Positions 1 through 6,489 of a DNA stretch of 16,472 nt are shown one piece after another; within the stretch, counting starts at the first letter, position 1, and every line of letters begins with the position of its first letter. Location of the stretch: NCBI GenBank assembly GCA_046262635.1, contig JBHEMK010000175.1, forward strand, positions 1-16,472, in the 5' to 3' direction. Both the position numbers and the translations under genes were made by a program. Source of the stretch: JBHEMK01 sp046262635 (lineage in GTDB: Bacteria > Actinomycetota > Thermoleophilia > Gaiellales > Gaiellaceae). A model generated the notes under the pieces. That model searched no databases and was not told the origin of the DNA. It worked only from the letters and a program-made list of their open reading frames with translations.

Positions 1-890
1 GCATACGCGAGCTCGGCGGGCGTTCGCGATCGAAGGCAGCGGTTCGTTCGCTGCCGGTCTCAGACGCTTCCTGACCGTCCGTGCTGAGCGGGTGCTCGAG
101 GTCGGCCGCTTGCGCCGGGAACGCCGTACGGGTGGCAAGACTGACGCGCTCGACGCGATCCCTGCCGCCCGCAGCGTGCTCAGGAGCGAGCGGCCAGCGA
201 CGCCACGCGCCGGCGGTGAACGCCAGGCATTGCAAGCACTTGTGGCTGCTCGGGAGGGAGCGGTCAAGGCAAAACGCGCCGGGCTCTGCCAGCTCCGCGA
301 CCTGCTAATCACGACTGCGGAGCCGCTCCGCAGCGAGCTGAGGCCACTGACACGAGCACGGCTTTTGCACCGCCTCGCGACGAGGCGACCCGCCGGCCGC
401 CACGATCCCGAGTTGCGCGGCAGCCTGCTCGCGCTCCGCTCGATCGCCCGACGCGTCCTTGCCCTGACCGCCGAGGAACGCGAGCTCGCGCGCGAGATCG
501 ACACGATCACGCGCAAGCTCGCACCACAGCTGCTCGATCAGCCCGGCGTCGGACCGCACGCCGCCGCGCAGCTCGTCCTCTCCTGGTCACACCGCGGCAG
601 GATCGAATCGGAAGCCGCGTTCGCGAGGCTCGCCGGCGCCGCGCCGATCCCCGCCTCCTCCGGCCAGACGATCCGCTACCGACTCGACCGATCAGGCGAC
701 CGCAAACTCAACCGTGCACTTCAGATGATCCTCGTCACACGCAAACGCACACACCCCGCCACGATCGCCTAGATCGAACGACGTCTGCAAGAAGGCAAGA
801 CACGACGCGAAGCAAACCGCTGCTTCAAGCGCATACCTCGCCCGCAGCCTCTATCGCCTGCTCGAACACGGACAGCCAATGACCGCTTGA
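1..890 (+). pseudogene. IS110-family transposase, copy 1 (5' end outside window, degenerate)
   Basis: The frame is open from base 2 to a TAG at 770-772. It begins inside the DEDD (RuvC-like) domain, with the motifs AFAIEGSGSF and GGKTDALDA that align with copy 2 downstream. It then runs through the C-terminal IS116/IS110 (transposase_20) domain, with QPGVGPHAAAQLVLSW and the segment FARLAGAAPIPASSGQ that contains the catalytic serine region. Homology continues beyond the TAG in the same frame (IERRLQEGKTRREANRCFKR), so TAG most likely replaced a tyrosine codon. Near 829-831 the tail shifts frame to YLARSLYRLLEHGQPMTA and ends at TGA 888-890. The family is a bridge-RNA-guided recombinase of insertion sequences. 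One nonsense and one frameshift lesion make this copy inactive. The family call is firm; the missing 5' end lies beyond the left edge. Confidence 0.9.
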
Positions 891-906
891 CTTTTATAGA
901 AGCATC
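886..906 (+). repeat. IS110 right-end motif of copy 1
   Basis: The sequence is CTTGAC, four bases (TTTT), then ATAGAAGCATC. The same 21-bp arrangement follows copy 2 at 1971-1991 with a different 4-base spacer (AGAC). In both copies the transposase stop TGA lies inside the motif, and sequence similarity ends just after it. This marks the right end of the element. IS110 elements typically lack terminal inverted repeats, and none is obvious here. Confidence 0.65.
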
Positions 907-1166
907 ACTGTGAGTGTGTTGGTGGTCCCGTCTGGGGCTGTCGTCAGGGTGGTGCCGGTGCTGCTGGCTCGTGACTCATCGCGAACATGACTTCGCTTTC
1001 GCGGATGTCTTTCGCCAGATATGTCCGGGTGAGGAGACCGGTGCCGGCCTGGCGCCCGCTCGCTGGCCTGATCAGAAGCCTGTCCGCCTTTCGAGGCGTG
1101 ACCCGTCACAGTGTTGTTGCCGTTCGCGGTTCCATCCCCAGACCGACTCGGCTGGAGGTCAATCGG
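907..1166 (+). ncRNA. Candidate IS110 bridge-RNA region upstream of copy 2
   Basis: These 260 bp separate the right end of copy 1 from the start of copy 2 and carry no convincing protein. In IS110-group elements the left non-coding end is known to encode the bridge RNA that pairs with donor and target DNA. Visible structure: a 5-bp hairpin at 1085-1098 (CGCCT, loop TTCG, AGGCG), the palindrome GTGACCCGTCAC at 1098-1109, and AGAAGC at 1074-1079, which also occurs in both right-end motifs. The hexamer match could be chance. No RNA boundaries can be set from sequence alone. Confidence 0.3.
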
Positions 1167-1975
1167 ATGCTTGCAGATCAACTGGACTACGTTATTGGCG
1201 TCGACCCGCACTGCGACCGGCATGCGCTCGCGATCGTCGAGGTGCGAAGCGGCGGCGTGCTCCTCGAGACGAGCGTTGAGGCTGACGGCGCCGGTTACCA
1301 GGCGGCGCTGCTGCTCGCGGATCGGTACGCGCCCGGGCGGCGCTCGTTCGCGGTCGAGGGCGCCGGATCGTACGGGGCGGGACTCGCACGCTTCCTCGCC
1401 GACCACGGCGAAACGGTCTTCGAGGTTGGCCGTGTCCAGCGCGAACGTCGCTCCGCTGGCAAGACAGACGCGCTCGACGCCGTGTGCGCCGCTCGGAGCG
1501 TGCTCGGAGACAAGCGGCCGGCGCAGCCGCGAGCTAAGGGCGAACGCGAGGCGCTGAGAGCCTTGATGGCAGCCCGTGATGGAGCGGTGACCGCGAAGAC
1601 GGCAGCGCTCTCCCAGCTACGCGATCTGGTCGTCACCGCGCCCGAGTCTCTCCGCGCCGATCTCCGCCCGCTCAGCCGTGCTCGGCTGCTCGCATACCTC
1701 GCAACGTCCCGGCCCGATCGCCGCCAAGACCCCGAGCTTCGCGGCACCCACCTCGCTCTCAAAGCCGTGGCGCGACGGAGCGGCGACCGCCAACTCAACC
1801 GCGCGCTCCACCAGATCATCGTCACGCGACGACGCATGCACGCACCGACCATCCAGTACTCGAACGGAGAACCAGCGAAGGAAAGACCCGCCGCGAGGCA
1901 ACCAGCTGCCTCAAGCGCTACCTCGCCCGGAACCTCTACCGCCGACTCGAACACGGGAGGTTGTTGCACACTTGA
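1167..1975 (+). pseudogene. IS110-family transposase, copy 2 (internal deletion plus frameshift)
   Basis: The start is ATG 1167, with GGAGG at 1154-1158 eight bases upstream; the frame stays open further upstream but without family similarity. The N-terminus (LDYVIGVDPHCDRHALAIVE) is the first RuvC-like strand with its catalytic Asp, followed by SFAVEGAGSYGAGLARFL and SAGKTDALDAV, as in copy 1. After VARR (junction about 1778/1779) the sequence jumps directly to SGDRQLNRALHQIIVTRRR. Relative to copy 1 this omits 237 nt (79 codons, the equivalent of 455-691), which removes most of the C-terminal transposase_20 domain including its catalytic-serine segment. Near 1858-1861 one base is missing; the true tail ERRTSEGKTRREATSCLKRY continues in another frame to TGA 1973-1975. 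Read without correction, the ORF ends at 2024 with an unrelated tail. It is inactive, and related to but clearly diverged from copy 1. Confidence 0.88.
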
Positions 1976-1991
1976 CAGACATAGAAGCATC
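1971..1991 (+). repeat. IS110 right-end motif of copy 2
   Basis: CTTGAC, AGAC, ATAGAAGCATC. This is the second occurrence of the motif at 886-906, again overlapping the transposase stop codon (TGA 1973-1975). It marks the right boundary of the second element. Sequence downstream differs between the two copies. Confidence 0.65.
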
Positions 1992-2443
1992 TGTCGCAGG
2001 CCGCGGTTGATGTGCCCCCCTTAAGGAACCAGGTGGTCGAGCGGAAGGAAGGCAGCGGGGTCTACCAGGGGTCTACGCGTCTGTCGCGGGAGGTCTTGGG
2101 TCGCCAGCCCGGCGGACCGGATTCCTCGGAGCCGTGCGGCCTGGCAGACTAGGAGCGTCTCGGGGCGACCGTAGATCATCGCTCGTAAAGATGTCCGTCC
2201 ACTCGTACAGAAAGGCCGACTCGGGACCCTGCGCTCGCATCCGCCCGGCCGTGCCATAGCGTCGCGGATCGCCGTCGGCGCCGCGATCGCGCCCATTCAA
2301 CGCTCCGCGCCGTCGTGAGCGAGCCCGCGGTTCCCCGATCAAGCCAGCGCCGTAGACTGATTTCGCGATGGCGCAAACGAGAACTTCTGAACTCGGCCCC
2401 CGCGATGCGCCCGGTGGCCGTGCCGGACGACCTCGGCTCGTCG
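1992..2443. other. Intergenic stretch without a supported gene
   Basis: About 450 bp between the IS110 end and the antitoxin-like gene. Open frames exist on both strands, but their translations are Arg/Pro/Ser-rich and look like frame shadows. A minus-strand stretch near 2170-2250 (…ESAFLYEWTDIFTSDD…) is the least shadow-like and could be a gene remnant, but nothing around it supports that. No terminator or RNA gene was recognised. Confidence 0.5.
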
Positions 2444-2695
2444 ATGTCAAAGGCGAGCGGTCGTGTCGAGCTTCCAAGTCATATTCGCTGGAGCGGCCCG
2501 GCCGTCAGCTACGACCTCGACGACCGCGGTGACCGAGCTCGCGTGTACGAGCAGGTCCTGCGCGAGGGGACGGAAAGCGATGTGCGCTTCTACGTCGAGG
2601 CTGGTCAGCTGCTCGAGCTCTGGGACGAGCTCGTGCTGCCGCTCACCGTTCGGCAGGCGTGGACAGCCTGGTTCGAGCGTCATCGCGACGAGTAG
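2444..2695 (+). CDS. Small AbiEii-associated antitoxin-like protein
   Basis: An 83-aa protein beginning MSKASGRVELPSHIRWSG, with a middle of SYDLDDRGDRARVYEQVLRE and an end of LPLTVRQAWTAWFERHRDE. It is acidic-rich and predicted soluble and helical. It matches my recollection of short actinobacterial proteins encoded directly before AbiEii nucleotidyltransferases, where they are the presumed antitoxin; the family has no precise name I can give. The stop codon directly abuts the GTG of the toxin gene (TAG-GTG), so the two are probably translationally coupled, as expected of a toxin-antitoxin operon. Start choice is uncertain: ATG 2405 is also in frame, and neither has a strong ribosome binding site. 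I prefer 2444 because similarity seems to begin around SGRVELP. Unlike its partner, the gene appears intact. Confidence 0.65.
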   Translation: MSKASGRVELPSHIRWSGPAVSYDLDDRGDRARVYEQVLREGTESDVRFYVEAGQLLELWDELVLPLTVRQAWTAWFERHRDE

Positions 2696-3372
2696 GTGCT
2701 CAGCCTGCTGCAAGAGCAGGTTTCGGAGATCATCGGCGGTCTCGATGAGGCGGAGGGCTTTGCGCTCGCCGGCGGCGCCGCGCTGATCGCGCGAGGCGAC
2801 GTTCGCCGACAGACGCGTGACCTCGATTTCTTCGGCCTGACGGCTGAAGCCGTCGACCGGCTCGTCTCGGTGGCCGAGCGCGCGCTGTGTGCTGCTGGGC
2901 TCGTCGTCCGCCAGGTCCAGATCAATCCCGGCTTCGCCCGTTTGGCCGTCGAGAGCGGGGACGACCGCACCGAACTTGACCTCGGTGCTGACGCGCGGCT
3001 CTTTCCGGCGGAGCCTGGGCGCCTCGTGCCGACGCTGAGGGCCGAGGAACTGGCGGCCGACAAGGTACTCGCAGTGTTCGGCCGCGCCGAGGCACGAGAC
3101 TTCGTCGATCTGATGGCGCTCGAGCCGCGTTTCGGGCTCGAGCAGCTCTGTGCGCTCGCGGTGGAGAAAGACCGGGCTTCACGCCCGCGCTATTCGGCGA
3201 GATGCTCGGCCGGCTCGACCGACTGCGGCGAGACGAGTTCGAGCTCGACGACGCCCAATACAGGCACCTCCGTCGCGACGTCGCGCGTTGGCGTGAACGC
3301 ACGATCGAGCTCGAGCTACCGCAGGAACGCGGCCAACATCCTCGAGGCCCGGACCACGGGCTCGAACGCTGA
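2696..3372 (+). pseudogene. AbiEii/AbiGii-family nucleotidyltransferase toxin, frameshifted
   Basis: Starts at GTG 2696, immediately after the upstream stop. Residues 24-46 carry the nucleotidyltransferase signature LAGGAALIARG…RQTRDLDFF, with the GG motif at 26-27 and catalytic-type acidic residues D42 and D44. Then come RTELDLGADARLFP and the family segment LAADKVLAVFGRAEARDFVDL. After residue 159 (bases 3172-3173) the frame breaks: adding one C to the CC pair restores PGFTPALFGEMLGRLDRLRRDEFELDDAQYRHLRRDVARWRERT, which runs to TGA 3370-3372 and gives about 225 aa. Uncorrected, the frame drifts into low-complexity sequence to 3631. AbiEii-type toxins are nucleotidyltransferases that cause growth arrest or abortive infection and are held in check by the upstream partner. 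The single-base lesion at a C run may be a real knockout or a sequencing error. Confidence 0.82.
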
Positions 3373-3823
3373 ACGGACGCGCGCGGGGACGCCCATATTC
3401 GTCAGACGTGACGGTCGAGCGCCCAGCGTGCCCTCCCCGCTGCCCCCTAGCCTAGCCGCGAACATATGGCGACTAGCATGGAGGTTCGATCCCTTCAGGC
3501 CCAATAGGCTCTGGTTCCGCCGCGTGAGTTCCCAATGGCTATGCGGTAGGTGTTTCGCAGATGTCCGTGCTTCGGGTAGCGAGCCCCTACCGGCGACCCC
3601 ACGGAGGTGTTGCCTACGGAGGCATCTTTGACCGAGCTCGAGCCCCGAGAGACTGCTCGACCAGCGCGGCTCCCTGAGCCCGACGTCACTCCATCCCTGC
3701 CCCTTCGTCCCAGGCCGCGAGGCTGCCGGAGGGTGGTTTCAGGCGCGACCTGCCCGTCACATCCGAAGGCGACGGCCGTGCCACCTTGCACGCGCCACCA
3801 GAGTACGAGGCGCGGGTACACGT
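3373..3823. other. Intergenic stretch without a supported gene
   Basis: About 450 bp between the toxin pseudogene and the convergent end of the DUF4231-like gene. Long frames cross it on both strands, but their translations are Arg/Pro-rich with no domain signature. A tRNA T-arm-like element (GGAGG, TTCGATC, CCTTC) lies at 3480-3496 without the rest of a tRNA. No clear rho-independent terminator was seen. Confidence 0.5.
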
Positions 3824-4258
3824 CTACTTCCGGTGCTCGAGCTCCTGTACCGCCTCCTCGCGGGCCGAGACCCATTTCGCGTGCTCCTGCGATATCAGCC
3901 CTTCGATGCGGTCGGCGAGTAACGTCTGCGGTGCTGCCGCTCCGACGTATGGGCCCGCGAGACCGAGAAACAGGTACTTCTCGTGCTTCAGCGCCTCGCA
4001 CGTCGAGCGGTACGACGTCCAGTTCTGCTGGTACTGGTTCAACTGCTGGAGCCCTTCGAGCACGACGATCGTTGCTCCGAGCGCCGCCGGCACCACCGCC
4101 CTGACGCCGATGGTCGCGACGACGGGAATGGCTGCGGCGAGGATCAGCTGCGCCGCCTTGACCATCTTGAAGAGGCGCTGGTTCTGCGCGCTCTTACGGT
4201 CGTACCAACGAATCTGGTCGTCAAGGCGCTCGAGCGTCGGGTCGTCTTGGGAGGCCAC
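3824..4258 (-). CDS. DUF4231 / SLATT-like two-TM membrane protein
   Basis: A 144-aa protein with GTG start at 4258; GGAG lies about 12 bases upstream on the minus strand. The frame is open up to 4477, but the extra 73 residues are Arg/Ala/Ser-rich and unlike protein. Order of features: a charged N-terminal helix (DDPTLERLDDQIRWYDRKSA, residues 5-24), two hydrophobic segments at about 34-51 and 54-70 forming a tight hairpin, then a long helical tail with YRSTCEALKHEKYLFLGLAGPY (83-104) and a closing EEAVQELEHRK. The WYD…K..N…K hairpin followed by Y..…LKHEKYLF is the DUF4231 pattern, a relative of the SLATT domains predicted to be pore-forming effectors in nucleotide-sensing conflict systems. 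It is divergently paired with the four-TM gene at 4327, only 68 bp away. The family call is from memory of the pattern; the effector role is inferred. Confidence 0.72.
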   Translation of the reverse strand: MASQDDPTLERLDDQIRWYDRKSAQNQRLFKMVKAAQLILAAAIPVVATIGVRAVVPAALGATIVVLEGLQQLNQYQQNWTSYRSTCEALKHEKYLFLGLAGPYVGAAAPQTLLADRIEGLISQEHAKWVSAREEAVQELEHRK

Positions 4259-4326
4259 CGCGAGCGGATTCTCCCAGAGCGGCTTGCAACGGGCGCGTGC
4301 GGGCGCTTGACTCCCGGCTGATCTCG
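4259..4326. promoter_or_regulatory. Short divergent intergenic region, likely two promoters
   Basis: The start codons of the DUF4231-like gene (-) and the 402-aa membrane protein (+) are only 68 bp apart, so both promoters must lie here or overlap the 5' ends of the genes. I see no convincing -10/-35 pair or operator palindrome. The arrangement suggests joint regulation. Confidence 0.35.
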
Positions 4327-5535
4327 ATGCCGATTCACATCGTGGTGGATCAGCCGCGCCGCCGCTCCGCCGCCTGGCTGCGCCGCGGGATCGGCCGTCT
4401 GCTCGGGACGCTGCTGATCCTGGTCGGCCTCGCCGTCGTCCCGCTTTCCCTCTTCGCGGCCTTTCTCGGACGCGCAAACTGGAGGAAATCCGCCGCGTTC
4501 GGCAACGGAACGGTCGTCCTCGTCCTGACGATCGCCGCTGCGGTCACGATCCTCGTGCCGCTCGCGGGGATCCGGCTGCTCCGCGGCAGGCGCAATCTCG
4601 TGCTGTTCCTCCGACGGTTCGGCTACAGCGACGCCACGGTTGCGATCACGTTCGCGGTGGCGCAGACGATCGGGCGATCGTGGCGCCTCGTCACGCTCGA
4701 CGACGCCGCGATCGTGCCTGTCGGCGTGTCCACCCCGGTGAAGCGCGCGTTCGACGCGGGTCGGGTCGGGACCGCCTTCCTCGCCAAGACGTGGCAGGCG
4801 ATTCTTGGTGCGGCCATCCGGGCACTGACGGCCTCGGTGGCCGGAATGCTCGTCGTCGTCGGCTTCATCGTCCTGCACCACCGAAGCCTGGCCACACTCG
4901 CCACCAACGCTCTCGACACCAAGCACGCGACGGAGTGGGACGCGCCCGGCGTGCTGCGCGTGCTGTTCGTCGTTACGGTGGTCGCGGCAGCCGCCGGCGT
5001 CGGCGCCTCGGTCCTCGTCCTGCCGGCGCTCGCCTTCCTCAACGTCTCCCTCTTCCTCAGCATCTCGGGGCGCGCCGTGCGCGACGCCGAGCAGGCGAAG
5101 GTCGGAACGATCCGGTCGGCCGAGGGCGGCGAGCAGATGGCGCAGGCGCTGCGACGCCAGGCGCGGAAGATCTTCAGCCCGAGGCTCGTCGTGCTCACCG
5201 TCGCCTCCGAGGTCTGGCAAGCGGCCGTCCGCAGCCTCACCTCAGACGCAGCGGTCGTCCTCATTGACGTCTCCGAGCCGACGGAGAACCTCCTCTGGGA
5301 GATCGAGGAGGTCGCCGCGGACCCGACCGTGCGCTTTGTCCTCGTCGGCAGCCTCGACCGGCTGCGCCGAATGGCCGACGTGAACGCGCCGCCTGCACCC
5401 GGGAGCCTCGCCGGCCGGCTCGCCGCGCTCCTCGACGGCAGGGAAGTTCTGGCGTACGCGGCCGACCGGCGCAGCATGAAACGGTTCGCGCGCACCTTGC
5501 GCGCGAGTCTCGAAGCCGCGGCCGCCGCCGGCTGA
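4327..5535 (+). CDS. Multi-TM protein with split Rossmann-like (TIR/SLOG-like?) cytosolic part
   Basis: A 402-aa protein. ATG 4327 was chosen over in-frame GTG 4297; neither has a strong ribosome binding site. Hydrophobic segments lie at about 22-48, 61-85, 168-184 and 209-246. The first soluble part (89-133) reads RNLVLFLRRFGYSDATVA … GRSWRLVTLDDAAIVPVG. The second (about 285-345) reads RLVVLTVASEVWQAAVRSL, AAVVLIDVSEPTENLLWEIE and VRFVLVGS. Actinobacterial membrane proteins I recall have contiguous LLLR-F…, W…V..L…A..VVL… and LWEIE strands in a Rossmann-type fold; here a membrane hairpin pair seems to split the fold. The final ~50 residues are charged and helical. It is divergent from the SLATT-like gene, which suggests a sensor/effector partnership at the membrane. 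No enzymatic function can be assigned; the TIR/SLOG comparison is inference. Confidence 0.6.
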   Translation: MPIHIVVDQPRRRSAAWLRRGIGRLLGTLLILVGLAVVPLSLFAAFLGRANWRKSAAFGNGTVVLVLTIAAAVTILVPLAGIRLLRGRRNLVLFLRRFGYSDATVAITFAVAQTIGRSWRLVTLDDAAIVPVGVSTPVKRAFDAGRVGTAFLAKTWQAILGAAIRALTASVAGMLVVVGFIVLHHRSLATLATNALDTKHATEWDAPGVLRVLFVVTVVAAAAGVGASVLVLPALAFLNVSLFLSISGRAVRDAEQAKVGTIRSAEGGEQMAQALRRQARKIFSPRLVVLTVASEVWQAAVRSLTSDAAVVLIDVSEPTENLLWEIEEVAADPTVRFVLVGSLDRLRRMADVNAPPAPGSLAGRLAALLDGREVLAYAADRRSMKRFARTLRASLEAAAAAG

Positions 5536-5813
5536 GGTTCGTTGGCCCACGGATACTCTTCCCTTGAGCCCTCGAATAACCTGCTGGGGAGGTCGGGTAT
5601 GGCTTCGGTGAGCGAGGCGACGTGCTTGTCCCGGCGCCAATCGCTTCCTGCTCACACCTCTTTTCTGAGGCTAAGCCGCGGGCCGGTCAGCCTGCCTCAG
5701 GAGCTTCACGGACGGCGGGACCGCGAAGCCTGCGGCGCCGGTGTCGTTGGGGTGCGGTGCAGTCACCGCGCTTTGCCCGGCGATCCGGGATAAGGTCGGT
5801 TGACCCCGAGCAT

Positions 5814-5818
5814 GGAGG
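5814..5818 (+). promoter_or_regulatory. Ribosome binding site deciding the GTG 5824 start
   Basis: GGAGG lies five bases before GTG 5824. It places the translation start upstream of the C6 run, in a different frame from the rest of the protein, and so reveals the frame break in the small gene that follows. Confidence 0.6.
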
Positions 5819-5823
5819 ATTTC

Positions 5824-6097
5824 GTGAGCCTGGTAATCCGCTTTCCCCCCGTCTTTGACGGCACAGCAATACGACGAGGTCGTCCGTCAGCTGACGGAGG
5901 CTGGCGTTTTTCCCGCAGACGGCCTTGACTACGAGCTTTGTTTCGGCTCGGACGGCAACCTCAAGGTCAGCCAGGTCTGGGATTCGCAGGAGCAGCTCGA
6001 GGCGTTCGGCGAGCGCCTCAGGCCGGTGCTGGCCGATATGGGAATAGACCCGGGCGAGCCGGAAGTGCTAGAGGTACATAACATCATCAAGCGCTAG
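5824..6097 (+). pseudogene. Small conserved-type protein of unknown function, frame broken at a C6 run
   Basis: The well-preserved frame (from TTG 5855) reads MTAQQYDEVVRQLTEAG, DGLDYELCFGSDGNLKVSQVW, EQLEAFGERLRPVLADMGID and EPEVLEVHNIIKR, ending at TAG 6095-6097. A proper start with GGAGG (5814-5818) is GTG 5824, which gives MSLVIRFPP in another frame. The two join if the run of six C at 5845-5850 had five: MSLVIRFPPSLTAQQYDEVV…, about 90 aa. It resembles small actinobacterial hypothetical proteins of the dimeric alpha/beta-barrel (ABM-like) size. That similarity is only a suggestion, and no substrate can be named. The gene stands alone: no gene within 290 bp upstream, and a hairpin follows the stop. 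The break may be pseudogenisation, slippage at the C run, or a sequencing error. TTG 5855 without a ribosome binding site is the alternative start. Confidence 0.65.
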
Positions 6098-6133
6098 TAG
6101 TCGGCGCGTCCCGCCAATCCTCGCCGAGCGGTA

Positions 6134-6165
6134 CGTCGGGGCGAAGGCCCGCGCGCGCCCCGACG
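6134..6165 (+). terminator. Strong GC hairpin after the small gene
   Basis: A perfect 10-bp inverted repeat: CGTCGGGGCG at 6134-6143 and CGCCCCGACG at 6156-6165, with a 12-base loop. It begins 36 bases after the stop codon at 6097. No T-run follows directly (a short CTTTTT lies at about 6187-6192), so it is a transcription-end candidate rather than a textbook rho-independent terminator. Confidence 0.45.
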
Positions 6166-6489
6166 GGAAACCTCGGCATTGGGCCCTCTTTTTGACCCGG
6201 GGTAGCGCCCGGCGACAACATGGTGGGCGCGTACAACTCGGTGAGCTGTTGGCGTCTGCCCGTGACTGCAGCAGCGGCCGGGGCTGCGGCGAGTCAGTTC
6301 ATCGTGGTCGAGGGCGCGGCCGACCGCCTGTGCAGCACGCCAGCGAATCAACGCGTGGCGCGCCCGGCGCGTGGAGACCGCGACGACGGCGCGCCGGGAT
6401 GGCCGGGGCCTCGGCCCGTTCTTGGGACTCTTCCCACCACGCGTGCGGCCGAATCGAGGAGGCCGGAGCCTCGCGCTACCGCTCGCAGG
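6166..6489. other. Intergenic stretch without a supported gene
   Basis: About 320 bp between the hairpin and the convergent end of the MEDS gene. Translations in all frames look like shadows (Arg/Gly/Pro-rich), and no further RNA or repeat was recognised. Confidence 0.5.

Noticed and set aside
987..1166. Upstream extension of the copy 2 transposase frame
   Set aside because: The frame is open, but the residues do not resemble IS110 proteins; GGAGG at 1154-1158 and the family N-terminus place the start at 1167.
3480..3496. tRNA T-arm-like sequence (GGAGG, TTCGATC, CCTTC)
   Set aside because: The stem and 7-base loop fit a T-arm, but no matching acceptor, D or anticodon arm could be found upstream, so neither a tRNA nor a tRNA-end attachment site is supported.
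4144..5220. Long minus-strand frame opposite the 402-aa membrane protein
   Set aside because: Its Asp/Glu/Arg/His-rich composition is the typical antisense shadow of a high-GC gene; the plus frame has membrane segments and conserved-looking motifs.
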